This document shows, one piece after another, positions 1 to 8,142 of a stretch of DNA of 44,504 bases (positions are counted from its first letter, which is position 1; every line of letters starts with the position of its first letter). The stretch comes from Nocardia aobensis NBRC 100429. Its GTDB lineage: Bacteria > Actinomycetota > Actinomycetes > Mycobacteriales > Mycobacteriaceae. The translations under genes and the position numbers were made by a program. Under the pieces are notes generated by a model. That model was not told the DNA's origin. It did not search any database and saw only the letters and a list, made by a program, of their open reading frames with translations. Where the stretch lies: positions 1 to 44,504 of the forward strand of contig NZ_BAFQ01000198.1 in NCBI RefSeq assembly GCF_000308375.1, given 5' to 3'.

Positions 1-1049
1 GAAAGCAGGGCCCGGCCGGCGGGCCGGGACAGGGCTCGGGCGGGCCGGGACAGCGAGTCGGAGCCGGTCCGAACGGCCCGGCTCAGCAGGGTCCTGCCGG
101 TGGCCCCGGTACGCAGGGCCGTGGACAGGGCCCTCAGCGTCCCGGCGGACCGAACCCGCAGGGGGCGGGTCCGCAGGGTCCGGGGGCACCGGGCCCGAAC
201 GCCCAAGGCCCGGGCGGGCACGGACCGCAGGGGCAGGGTTCGCCGGGGCCTCAGGGTCAAGGTGGGCACGGTCCAGGGGCACCCGGACAGCGTCCGGGTG
301 GGCCGGGGATGTCCGGAGCAGCCGCAGCGCTCGGCGCGCAGGGCCTGAAAGGCCCTGCGGCGCAAGGTGGTCAAGCCCCGCGCCCCGGCGGCGCGCCGTC
401 ACCTGCCGACACCAAGATGACTGCGCCGACACTGTCCGCACAGCCGAACGGGCCGGGCGCACCGGGTGGGCCCAACCAGCCCGGCGGACCGGGACAGGCG
501 GGTACGCCGAACCAGCCGGGCGGACCCCAGTCGGTCACCCCGCGCCCGATGGCACAACCGCAGCGGGTGCCGGCGGCGGAACCGGATGCGGCGCCGGGGC
601 AGGCCGCGCGCAGTAAGCGCTGGTTGTTGCTCGCCGGCGGTGCGGTCGTGGTGGTGATCGTCGCGATCGTGGCGGTGGTCGCCCTGGCCACCGGCGGTTC
701 CGACAATTCACCGGAGGCAAAGGTCAAGGGCGCGGTCAACAGCTACACGAACGCATTGGCGTCCGGGAACCTGAGCCAGCTGCAGTCCGCGACGTGCGGC
801 AAACTGCACGACTTCTACCAGAACATCGCACCCGATCAGTACGCCGGCGTGCACAAGCTGGCGGTGGATCAGAAGAAGATCCCGAAGGTCGCGGGCGTGG
901 ACGGCGTCCAGATCACCGGGGACAAGGCCGTCGCTCAGGTCGACGTCTACACCGATGCCGATCCGAGCCGCTCGACCGTCCGTACCTTCGATCTGCAGCA
1001 GACCGACGGTGGCTGGAAGGTGTGCGATCCCGCCGGCGCCGCGCAGTAG
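1..1049 (+). CDS. Collagen-like Gly/Pro/Gln-rich membrane protein, 5' end outside window
   Basis: The reading frame is open from base 3 to the stop at 1047-1049, so the start lies upstream of the window; the ATG at 309 is internal. The first 200 or so residues are low complexity, with repeated GPQ, GPG and GGPG triplets. One hydrophobic helix follows (RWLLLAGGAVVVV..., about 604-690), then an extracytoplasmic domain of about 115 residues ending GGWKVCDPAGAAQ. A disordered Gly/Pro cytoplasmic tail, one membrane segment and a small lumazine-binding/DUF4878-like fold is a common actinobacterial arrangement. The place next to fba and DedA resembles M. tuberculosis Rv0361 (from memory). Function is unknown. 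Two Cys residues in the outer domain (TCGKL and KVCDP) could form a disulfide. Confidence 0.8.
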   Translation, partial: KQGPAGGPGQGSGGPGQRVGAGPNGPAQQGPAGGPGTQGRGQGPQRPGGPNPQGAGPQGPGAPGPNAQGPGGHGPQGQGSPGPQGQGGHGPGAPGQRPGGPGMSGAAAALGAQGLKGPAAQGGQAPRPGGAPSPADTKMTAPTLSAQPNGPGAPGGPNQPGGPGQAGTPNQPGGPQSVTPRPMAQPQRVPAAEPDAAPGQAARSKRWLLLAGGAVVVVIVAIVAVVALATGGSDNSPEAKVKGAVNSYTNALASGNLSQLQSATCGKLHDFYQNIAPDQYAGVHKLAVDQKKIPKVAGVDGVQITGDKAVAQVDVYTDADPSRSTVRTFDLQQTDGGWKVCDPAGAAQ

Positions 1050-1125
1050 CCGCGCCGGAGTCGATGATGTGCGTCACCTCGGTGTCACATCGCGCCGGTT
1101 GCCGGCGATGCACATCACAGACACC

Positions 1126-1154
1126 TGGTCAGCGGTCCGGTACGCCGATAGCAT
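1126..1154 (+). promoter_or_regulatory. Candidate SigA-type promoter for the HadAB-like gene
   Basis: TGGTCA at 1126-1131 and TAGCAT at 1149-1154 are separated by 17 bases. The second matches the actinobacterial TAnnnT form of the -10 box, the first matches four of six -35 positions. It would give a leader of about 95 bases before the start at 1255. No strong alternative was seen in the 205-base gap. Confidence 0.35.
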
Positions 1155-1254
1155 GGCTCGGATTGTCACGCCGCCGACCCTCCACTGATCCGTTCCGGGG
1201 TGGTCGACCGGTGCTGTCGTTTACGCAGTAAGAATCGAGCAGGGAGCAAGGGAC

Positions 1255-2298
1255 ATGCCGGAGCTGGCACCCGACGCGCCGGCATCCACGGCACTGGCCG
1301 GTCGGCACTACCGGATTCGGGACCGCTACGAGGTGGGCAGGGAGAAGGTCCGCGAATTCGCGCGAGCCGTGCAGAATCATCACCCCGCCCACCACTTCGA
1401 GGCCGACGCCGCCAAGCTCGGCTGGGATGCCGTCATGGCGCCGCCGACCTTCGCCTCGGTGCTCGGCATGGCGACCACGCAGGCCCTGCTCGACAGCGTG
1501 CTCAGCGAATACGACCTGTCGCAGATCCTGCAGACCGATCAGGTGTTCCACATCCACCGCCCGATCCTGGCCGGCGACGTCCTGCGCAGCGAGGCCGAGA
1601 TCGAATCGATCCGCCATTTGCGCGGAAACGATTTCATCACCGTGAAGGCCACCGTTCTCGATGCCGAGGACACCGTCGTCCAGGTGGGTATCACCACCAT
1701 CGTGGCGCGCCTGGGCGCCGAGGTCGACGCCGATATCGTTCGGCTGGTCGACGGTGTGGTCATGCATCGCCGGGAGGTCGGCGCGACCACCCCCGAGGTG
1801 CTGATCCCGATCGGCGCCGAGGAGGCCACCCCCGAACCCGCGCGCGCCGACTCGCGCAGGGCCGTGACCGTCGACACCCAGCCGAATTTCGACGATCTCG
1901 CGGTCGGCGACCGGTTACCCGCGGCGACGATGCGCCTCACCCGCGGCGATCTGGTCAACTACGCCGGTGTGGCGGGTGACCCCAACCCGATCCACTTCAG
2001 CGATCGCGCCGCCGAACTGGCCGGCCTGCCCACCGTGGTCGCGCACGGCATGCTCACCATGGGTCTGGGCGCGCACTATCTGACCTCGTGGCTCGGGGAT
2101 CCGGGGGCGATCCAAAGCTACAGCGTGCGCTTCTCCGGATACGTTCCGGTGGAACGTTTTTCGCCGGCCGCGATCGAATTCTCCGCCAGGATCAAGTCTC
2201 TGGATCCGGAGCGGCGGGTCGCGACGATTCTGCTGAGCGCCACCTCCGCGGGCAAGAAGCTGTTCGGCCGCGCGCTGGCCGAGGTCCAGTTGTCCTGA
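1255..2298 (+). CDS. Fused HadA/HadB-type (3R)-hydroxyacyl-ACP dehydratase
   Basis: This is a 347-residue double hotdog protein. Residues 15-155 resemble the non-catalytic HadA subunit, including the APPTF motif at 62-66. Residues 205-345 resemble the catalytic HadB/MaoC subunit, with the D-x4-H dyad GDPNPIH (Asp242, His247) followed by the VAHGMLTMG helix. In mycobacteria HadA and HadB are separate proteins that dehydrate 3-hydroxyacyl-ACP in FAS-II mycolic acid elongation. Here both halves are joined by an Ala/Pro/Glu-rich linker (about 160-205). The ATG at 1255 follows AAGGGA. The gene stands alone on the plus strand and ends 16 bases before the convergent DUF4185 gene. The family is secure; the FAS-II role is inferred, and a role with other acyl substrates is possible. 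Confidence 0.88.
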   Translation: MPELAPDAPASTALAGRHYRIRDRYEVGREKVREFARAVQNHHPAHHFEADAAKLGWDAVMAPPTFASVLGMATTQALLDSVLSEYDLSQILQTDQVFHIHRPILAGDVLRSEAEIESIRHLRGNDFITVKATVLDAEDTVVQVGITTIVARLGAEVDADIVRLVDGVVMHRREVGATTPEVLIPIGAEEATPEPARADSRRAVTVDTQPNFDDLAVGDRLPAATMRLTRGDLVNYAGVAGDPNPIHFSDRAAELAGLPTVVAHGMLTMGLGAHYLTSWLGDPGAIQSYSVRFSGYVPVERFSPAAIEFSARIKSLDPERRVATILLSATSAGKKLFGRALAEVQLS

Positions 2299-2314
2299 AC
2301 CGCGATCGCGCGCG

Positions 2315-3802
2315 TCAGTCCAGCCGGGCGTGCATCAGGTAGACGTTGTAGTCGCTCCACGTGCTGATGGTGAAGTAGAGATCCGACGACGTCGACCACG
2401 GATGGATGAATCCGCCGTAGAGTTCGGGATATTCGGCCGAGACGGGCACCAGCGCCGAACTCGGTGACCACACCCCCTGCGGTGCATTCGATTCCCGCAC
2501 CACGACCGCGGCCTTCGCGGTGTCGAGATAGCTCATCTGCCAGACACCACGAGCGCTGTCGTAGCGCACCGACAGCTCACCGACCGGCCCGTCGACGATC
2601 GGTGTGGCGGACGCGGCGCCACCGACCGGGGTCCAGTTTCCGTCGCGCCAGTACTGATAGGCCGAGGTGTCGAGCACCTCGTCCTTGGGCACCCGGGCGA
2701 GGCCGACCGCGCCGAGCCGCGTATTCGGTGTGCCGAACAGGTAGACGTAGTCGCCCTGCGGCACCATCGCCGACACCTGGAAATTCGCGAGCCCGAAGAT
2801 GTTGTCCCAGTGCGCGTGCGGATCCTTGGTCCAGGTCTGCCCGTGGTCGTCGGAGTACGCGATGCCGCCGTAGTTGGTGTAGAAGGTGCCGGGCAGGCTG
2901 TTCCAGGTCCGAATCGACATGTAGCTCATGAACTGCCGGCTGCCGTCGGCCGAATCCCGATGCGGTAGCGCGAAACCCGAGGTCGGAATGGTGGTGATCT
3001 CGATATTGTCCTGCTTGCGACTGGCGAGCACCTCGGCGGCGTGACAGCGGTCGTCGGCGACCATGCGGTCGATGATCATGCCCTTGTCCAGGTCGCGATT
3101 CGTGCTGAACGCGAGCAGATTGCTGCGCCAGTCCTCACCCATCCCGCCCGGCGGATGGAAGTCGTGACCGACGGTGTCGCCGAAGGCCGTCGCGATCTCC
3201 CCCGGCCCGCTCTCCCACATGATGCCCAGGTCGGTGCCGGCGACCTGCCAGCGCTTGTCGGTGCGGTTCACCGAATTCGCGCCGGTCTCCTTGGCTACCT
3301 CGCGGACTCGGCTCACCTTCGGCGCCGGCCGCGCGGCCACCACCGGCCCCGGTTCGGTCGGCGGCGCGGCTCGCGGCGGCGCGGGCGGTTCGGGTTCGGG
3401 TGAGGGCCCGGGCGGCAGCGCGAAATAGAACGGCTTCGGCTTCAATAGCACTTCCGGCACGCCGAGCCGGTTCAGCAGGCCGGGCGGGGGCGGCGGACCG
3501 TCGGTGAGGTCCGGGCACGGGCTGACGCACGGATCGGCCGGCAGATCCACGCTCGTGCGCTTCGGAATCGCGGGCGGCGGTGCTTGATCGACGGTCACCA
3601 CCGGATACGGGACCGGCACCTCGAGCTTCTTCGGCACCACCGGCTCGTGCACGGGGACGGGATCGGTGGCACACGGCCCGGCGCCGGGAACCGTTGCCGC
3701 CGAACCGGTCCCGGGCTCGGCGACGGCAGCCCCGGGTAGCCCGACCAGCAGTCCGGCGCCCAGCAACACCACTGCGACCGAAGCCGGTACGCGCACACGC
3801 AT
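2315..3802 (-). CDS. Secreted DUF4185 protein (GH183-type endo-D-arabinanase candidate)
   Basis: The protein has 495 residues. The ATG at 3802 is preferred over the in-frame TTG at 3808 because AGGGG lies six bases upstream. An N-terminal signal peptide (RVRVPASVAVVLLGAGLLVG) ends near AVAEPG. A Pro-rich segment of about 150 residues follows, then a domain of about 330 residues with the DUF4185 look: DLGIMWESGPGE, FGDTVGHDF, WRSNLLAFS, GIAYSDDHGQTW and a C-terminal PWSTSSDLYFTISTW. DUF4185 proteins from mycobacteria and phages were recently assigned to GH183 as endo-D-arabinofuranases acting on arabinogalactan and lipoarabinomannan (from memory). Activity here is inferred. The upstream neighbour on the same strand is an EmbR-type regulator, which fits arabinan metabolism. 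The Pro-rich segment may cross the cell wall. Confidence 0.8.
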   Translation of the reverse strand: MRVRVPASVAVVLLGAGLLVGLPGAAVAEPGTGSAATVPGAGPCATDPVPVHEPVVPKKLEVPVPYPVVTVDQAPPPAIPKRTSVDLPADPCVSPCPDLTDGPPPPPGLLNRLGVPEVLLKPKPFYFALPPGPSPEPEPPAPPRAAPPTEPGPVVAARPAPKVSRVREVAKETGANSVNRTDKRWQVAGTDLGIMWESGPGEIATAFGDTVGHDFHPPGGMGEDWRSNLLAFSTNRDLDKGMIIDRMVADDRCHAAEVLASRKQDNIEITTIPTSGFALPHRDSADGSRQFMSYMSIRTWNSLPGTFYTNYGGIAYSDDHGQTWTKDPHAHWDNIFGLANFQVSAMVPQGDYVYLFGTPNTRLGAVGLARVPKDEVLDTSAYQYWRDGNWTPVGGAASATPIVDGPVGELSVRYDSARGVWQMSYLDTAKAAVVVRESNAPQGVWSPSSALVPVSAEYPELYGGFIHPWSTSSDLYFTISTWSDYNVYLMHARLD

Positions 3803-3934
3803 CCGCAACCCCTCGCCGACCGATGATTTCCCCTACCCGCGACCTCGCTCCGCGGACAGCACCCGCGCCGACCCTACCCGGGCGATGCCGCGCCACGGCG
3901 GTTATCGCGCACCCGCGGGTGTGTCCGGCGCGGC

Positions 3935-5137
3935 CTATTCGGTCTCGGCCTCGAAACTCAGCACCGTCGAACCGATCCGGATGAGTTCCCCGCCGAACAG
4001 CATGGTGCCGCTGTCGACGACCACATCGTCGACGTAGATGCCGTTGGCCGAGGCCAGATCCTTGATCAGCATCCCGGCCCGGCTGGGCAGCACGTGCGCG
4101 TGATAACGGCTGACCTTCGGATCGTCGAGGATCAGATCGTTGTCGGTCATGCGGCCGATCTTCAAGCCGCCCTTGGCGATCGGCACCACCCGGCCGTCCG
4201 CCAGCCGCAGCCGTCCGGCGCGTGCGCTGCGCGGGGTTTCGGTGACGGTTTCGGTCATCGCCTTGGCCATCCGCTCGACCTGGGCGATGGCCATCGTGTT
4301 GAGCGGTTCCTGGCGCAGGACGCGCTTCTCCAGTTCGGCCAGCGCCGGCCCCGGATCGATGCCGAGTTCGTCGGCGAGTATCGCGCGCACCCGGCGGCAG
4401 GCCTCCAGCGCGTCGGCCTGGCGGCCGGACAGGTACAGCGCGGTGATGAGCTGGACCCACAGCGGTTCCCGCATCGGATGCTCGTTCGTCATCGCCACCA
4501 ATTCGCCGACCACCGACGAGGCTCGGCCACAAGCGATTTCGGCATCTACGCGGGCGGATGCGACCAGCAGGCGTTCCTCGTCCATCGCGGTGGCGAAGGT
4601 GTCGGCGAAGCGGGTGCCGGACAGATCGTCGAGGGCCTTGCCGCTCCACTGTTCCAGTGCCGCACCGTACAACCGCGACGCGCCCTCGTGGTCGCCCGCC
4701 GCGGCGGCCTCGATCGCGGCCTTGTGGGTGGCCTCGAATCGGCCCAGATCGCACTCGTCGTCGGTGATCTCGAGTCGATAGCCGGAGGATTCGGTGCGCA
4801 GCACCGCGGCCGAGTCGACTCCCGAATTACGCAGCGCCTTACGAATATTGGAGACGAACACCTGCAGGCTCGCCTGATAGGAGTCCGGCGGTTCCTCGTT
4901 CCAGACGATATCGGCCAACGCCTGCGACGAGACCGCACGCCGCCGGTTGACCGCCAGAGCGGCCAGCAGCGCCCGCGGTTTGGGTCCGCCCACCGCGACG
5001 GCGGTGCCACCGACCGAGAGTTGTACGGGACCGAGTACGCGGACGTCGAGACCGGTGGGCGAAACAGGTTGGGGGCCGGTCGGATCGCTCACCGGTCTCG
5101 TTCCTCGCGTCGACCGGATATCCGGCACAGTGCCCAT
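3935..5137 (-). CDS. embR: EmbR-type regulator: winged helix, BTAD and FHA domains
   Basis: This 400-residue protein has the three-part EmbR architecture. An OmpR/SARP winged helix (about 30-125, LDVRVLGPVQLSVGG to SSGYRLEI) is followed by a bacterial transcriptional activation domain (about 130-280, with ACGRASSVVGELVA and ADELGIDPGPALAELE). A C-terminal FHA domain (about 315-398) has the phosphothreonine-binding pattern KIGRMTDND, SRYHAHV and SANGIYVDD. M. tuberculosis EmbR binds phosphopeptides of Ser/Thr kinases such as PknH and activates the embCAB arabinosyltransferases. The ATG at 5137 has no clear ribosome site; a GTG at 5092 is a possible shorter start. It lies 132 bases upstream of the DUF4185 gene on the same strand. 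A 12-base palindrome at 3910-3921 lies just past its stop. It could be an EmbR paralogue rather than the orthologue. Confidence 0.88.
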   Translation of the reverse strand: MGTVPDIRSTRGTRPVSDPTGPQPVSPTGLDVRVLGPVQLSVGGTAVAVGGPKPRALLAALAVNRRRAVSSQALADIVWNEEPPDSYQASLQVFVSNIRKALRNSGVDSAAVLRTESSGYRLEITDDECDLGRFEATHKAAIEAAAAGDHEGASRLYGAALEQWSGKALDDLSGTRFADTFATAMDEERLLVASARVDAEIACGRASSVVGELVAMTNEHPMREPLWVQLITALYLSGRQADALEACRRVRAILADELGIDPGPALAELEKRVLRQEPLNTMAIAQVERMAKAMTETVTETPRSARAGRLRLADGRVVPIAKGGLKIGRMTDNDLILDDPKVSRYHAHVLPSRAGMLIKDLASANGIYVDDVVVDSGTMLFGGELIRIGSTVLSFEAETE

Positions 5138-5208
5138 CTGCTCACGGAGATGATCATCCCGTGCCGCTCCGAATGGGACAACCCGTCACCACGGCGGCCG
5201 CGAATGCC

Positions 5209-5241
5209 GAGGGTGCGCCGCCCGCCGGGCGACGCACCCTC
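5209..5241 (-). terminator. Hairpin terminator downstream of fba
   Basis: GAGGGTGCG (5209-5217) pairs with CGCACCCTC (5233-5241). The stem continues inward with CGCCC and GGGCG after a single mismatch. It begins 18 bases past the fba stop codon. There is no T-run, as is usual in high-GC actinobacteria. Confidence 0.6.
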
Positions 5242-5259
5242 GTTCCGCTTCCGGAACTA

Positions 5260-6297
5260 CTACTTCGCGCTGACCGACTTACCGGCCGAACGCAGGTCGT
5301 TGCAGGCTTCGATGACCCGCTCGGCCATCGAGGTCTCGGCCTTCTTCAGGTAGCTGCGCGGGTCGTAGGCCTTCTTGTTACCGACCTCACCGTCGATCTT
5401 CAGCACACCGTCGTAGTTGCTGAACATGTGCGCCGCGATCGGACGGGTGAAGGCGTACTGGGTGTCGGTGTCGACGTTCATCTTCACCACGCCGTACTTC
5501 AGCGAGTCGTCGATCTCCGACTTCAGCGAGCCCGAGCCGCCGTGGAAGACGAAGTCGAACGGCTTGGCGCCGTCGCCCAGACCGAGCTTGGCCGCGGCCA
5601 CGCGCTGCCCCTCGGCCAGCACCTCGGGCTTGAGCACCACGTTGCCCGGCTTGTAGACGCCGTGCACATTGCCGAAGGTGGCGGCGAGCAGATACTTGCC
5701 GTTCTCACCGGCGCCCAGGGCGTCGATGGTCTTGGCGAAGTCCTCCGACGAGGTGTAGAGCTTCTCGTTGATCTCGGCTTCGACACCGTCCTCTTCGCCG
5801 CCGACGACGCCGATCTCGACCTCGAGAATGATGTTCGCCGCGGCCGACTGCTTCAGCAGTTCCTTGGCGATCTCGAGGTTCTCGTCGATCGGGATGGCCG
5901 AGCCGTCCCACATGTGGGACTGGAACAGCGGGTTCTGCCCGGCCTTCACGCGCTCCTGCGAGATGGCCAGCAGCGGACGCACGAAACCGTCCAGCTTGTC
6001 CTTGGGGCAGTGGTCGGTGTGCAGCGCGATCGTCACGTCGTACTTGGCTGCCACCACATGAGCGAACTCCGCCAGCGCGACCGCACCGGTGACCATGTCC
6101 TTCACACCCTGGCCGGAACCGAATTCGGCCCCGCCGGTGGAGAACTGGATGATGCCGTCACTGCCGGCCTCGGCGAACCCGCGGATGGCCGCGTTGATGG
6201 TCTCCGAGGAGGTGCAGTTGATCGCGGGGAAGGCGAAGGAGTTCTCTTTGGCCCGACCGAGCATCTCGGCGTAGACCTCCGGAGTCGCGATGGGCAC
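5260..6297 (-). CDS. fba: Class II fructose-bisphosphate aldolase
   Basis: The 345-residue protein is a zinc-dependent class II aldolase interconverting fructose 1,6-bisphosphate with dihydroxyacetone phosphate and glyceraldehyde 3-phosphate in glycolysis and gluconeogenesis. Family motifs are FAFPAINCTSSETINAA near the N-terminus, LHTDHCP (about 92-98, catalytic Asp95 and zinc ligand His96), and FHGGSGS plus KMNVDTDTQYAFTRP in the C-terminal half. Length and sequence match the actinobacterial enzyme throughout. The start is GTG at 6297, supported by GGAGG seven bases upstream. It is transcribed alone with a hairpin after the stop and is divergent from the DedA pair. M. tuberculosis has the same fba/DedA arrangement (Rv0363c/Rv0364). 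Confidence 0.97.
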   Translation of the reverse strand: MPIATPEVYAEMLGRAKENSFAFPAINCTSSETINAAIRGFAEAGSDGIIQFSTGGAEFGSGQGVKDMVTGAVALAEFAHVVAAKYDVTIALHTDHCPKDKLDGFVRPLLAISQERVKAGQNPLFQSHMWDGSAIPIDENLEIAKELLKQSAAANIILEVEIGVVGGEEDGVEAEINEKLYTSSEDFAKTIDALGAGENGKYLLAATFGNVHGVYKPGNVVLKPEVLAEGQRVAAAKLGLGDGAKPFDFVFHGGSGSLKSEIDDSLKYGVVKMNVDTDTQYAFTRPIAAHMFSNYDGVLKIDGEVGNKKAYDPRSYLKKAETSMAERVIEACNDLRSAGKSVSAK

Positions 6298-6519
6298 TGA
6301 GTGACCTCCGTATGTGTGCTGCGAACAACAATTCTGTCAGCCCATACCCTAGGTTCATGGCCCGTTGTCGCGAAAGGCGGGATGCGGTCGGGCGCGCTTG
6401 CGGCGGGCTTGCCGGGCCGGGCGCGCACCCGCGTCGACCGCCGGGAGCGGTCCGAAACTCGGTTGACCGAAATTCGCCAACGCCTGAGAGGTTCCCGTGA
6501 GGTTCGGTGAGATCGCACG

Positions 6520-7260
6520 GTGACCGGTACTGTGGGGCCCGTGACCACGCTGGCCATCACGAATACCCTCGCCGACGGATTCTCCGTCCACAAGTTGCTC
6601 GACCCCATGTATCTGCTGACCGATACCTGGATGTCGAATGCGGTGCTGCCGGCCATTCTGGTCATCGTCTTCATCGAGACAGGGCTGCTGTTCCCGATCC
6701 TGCCGGGCGATTCGCTGCTGTTCACCGGCGGTCTGCTCGCGGCGGTCGAACATCCGCCGGTATCGATCTGGGTGCTCGTCCCGGCCGTGGCGGTGACCGC
6801 GATCGCCGGCGACCAGTGCGCCTATTGGATCGGCCGTGCCATCGGGCCCGCGCTGTTCCACAAGGAGGACGGGCGCTTCTTCAAACAGCGCTACATCACC
6901 GAGACACACGCGTTCTTCGAGAAGTACGGCCCGAAGACCATCATCCTGGCCCGGTTCGTGCCGATCGTGCGTACCTTCATGCCGGTGCTCGCGGGCGTGT
7001 CGAAAATGGATTACCGCAAATTCCTCACCTTCGACATCATCGGTGGCATTCTGTGGGCCGGCGGCATCACGGTCCTCGGGTACTTCCTGGGGAACGTCGG
7101 GTTCATTCGCGATCACGTCGAGGCCATCTTCCTGCTGATCGTGTTCGTCTCGATCCTGCCCGCCATCATCTCCGTGGCGAAGAAGCTGCGTAACCACGAG
7201 CCGGTGCTCGAGATCGAGGAGCCCACGATGTCCGTACCGACGAACGAACCCACGCACTGA
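6520..7260 (+). CDS. DedA family membrane protein 1
   Basis: This 246-residue integral membrane protein has the DedA (SNARE-associated/VTT) signature: ETGLLFPILPGDSLLF, then ARFVPIVRTFMPVLAGVSKM and a glycine-rich helix (GGILWAGGITVLGYFLG). Four to five hydrophobic segments are visible. DedA proteins are thought to move undecaprenyl phosphate or other phospholipids across the membrane and support envelope integrity and proton-motive force. The acidic residue and Arg/Pro motif typical of DedA transporters are present. The start is GTG at 6520 (GGTGAG upstream), with another GTG at 6541. A second DedA gene begins five bases after the stop, so the two probably form one transcript. Confidence 0.92.
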   Translation: MTGTVGPVTTLAITNTLADGFSVHKLLDPMYLLTDTWMSNAVLPAILVIVFIETGLLFPILPGDSLLFTGGLLAAVEHPPVSIWVLVPAVAVTAIAGDQCAYWIGRAIGPALFHKEDGRFFKQRYITETHAFFEKYGPKTIILARFVPIVRTFMPVLAGVSKMDYRKFLTFDIIGGILWAGGITVLGYFLGNVGFIRDHVEAIFLLIVFVSILPAIISVAKKLRNHEPVLEIEEPTMSVPTNEPTH

Positions 7261-7265
7261 CACCA

Positions 7266-8120
7266 TTGCCTGCTACGCCGTTACCCCTTGCACTGGGCGG
7301 ATTCGATCCGCTGCAGTCCGCCGGGCCGGCACTCGTCTGGACCGTCGTCCTGGTCTTCGTCTTCCTCGAGTGCGCGGTGATCATCGGCCTGTTCCTGCCC
7401 GGCGATTCGATGCTGCTGACCGCCGGCATCATCTTCGCCTCCCACGAGACGGGGCATACGCAGGTATGGGCATTGGTGGTGGCGACCATGCTGGCGGCCA
7501 TCGCCGGTAACCAGGTGGGGTATGTGATCGGCACCCGCACCGGCCATCGCCTGATAGCCCGCAAGAACGGCAAGTACGTCAACGCCGAGAATCTGGCCCG
7601 GGTATCGGATCTGCTGCATCGGCACGGGTTCGCGGCCGTGCTCATCGCGCGCTGGATTCCGTGGGTGCGCACGCTGTGCCCGCTGGTCGCCGGGGCGGCC
7701 GGAATGGACCATCGCCGCTACACCGTGGCCAGTTCGATCGGTGCGGTGATCTGGGCGCCGATTCTGCTGCTGCTCGGCTACTACACCGGCGGCTACCTGA
7801 ACAAGGTGTCCTGGCTGATGCCGACCGTGAGCGGCTCGTTGATCGTGGTGCTGATCATCGGCACCGTGATCGGGCTGCGGCAGTACCGGGCGGAGATGTC
7901 GCGGCCGGCCGAGGACTTCGATGTGGACCTCGAGGCTCACGACGGTCAGCCCTTCGACGCCCAGAGCTTCGACGCTTTCGATTCGGATGCCCTGGACACG
8001 CTGCCGCTCGAGATCCGGGCCGCCGACTATCCGGACACCGTGCCGCTGCGCACCGTCCGCCCCGAGCGCACGGCCGCCGCGGGGCCCGCGCGCATCGTGT
8101 GGACCGATCCCCGGCACTGA
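7266..8120 (+). CDS. DedA family membrane protein 2
   Basis: The product has 284 residues. It carries the same core motifs as its upstream neighbour: ECAVIIGLFLPGDSMLL, ARWIPWVRTLCPLVAGAAGM and IGAVIWAPILLLLGYYTGGY. A charged tail of about 80 residues rich in Asp and aromatic residues (DVDLEAHDGQPFDAQSFDAF) is absent from the first copy. The start appears to be TTG at 7266, five bases after the previous stop, with little ribosome-site sequence, so translational coupling is likely. Its role is presumably lipid-carrier transport as for DedA 1. The low similarity outside the motifs suggests an old duplication or separate acquisition rather than a recent copy. Confidence 0.9.
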   Translation: MPATPLPLALGGFDPLQSAGPALVWTVVLVFVFLECAVIIGLFLPGDSMLLTAGIIFASHETGHTQVWALVVATMLAAIAGNQVGYVIGTRTGHRLIARKNGKYVNAENLARVSDLLHRHGFAAVLIARWIPWVRTLCPLVAGAAGMDHRRYTVASSIGAVIWAPILLLLGYYTGGYLNKVSWLMPTVSGSLIVVLIIGTVIGLRQYRAEMSRPAEDFDVDLEAHDGQPFDAQSFDAFDSDALDTLPLEIRAADYPDTVPLRTVRPERTAAAGPARIVWTDPRH

Positions 8121-8142
8121 CCGGGCCCGGCCGAGGGCGACG

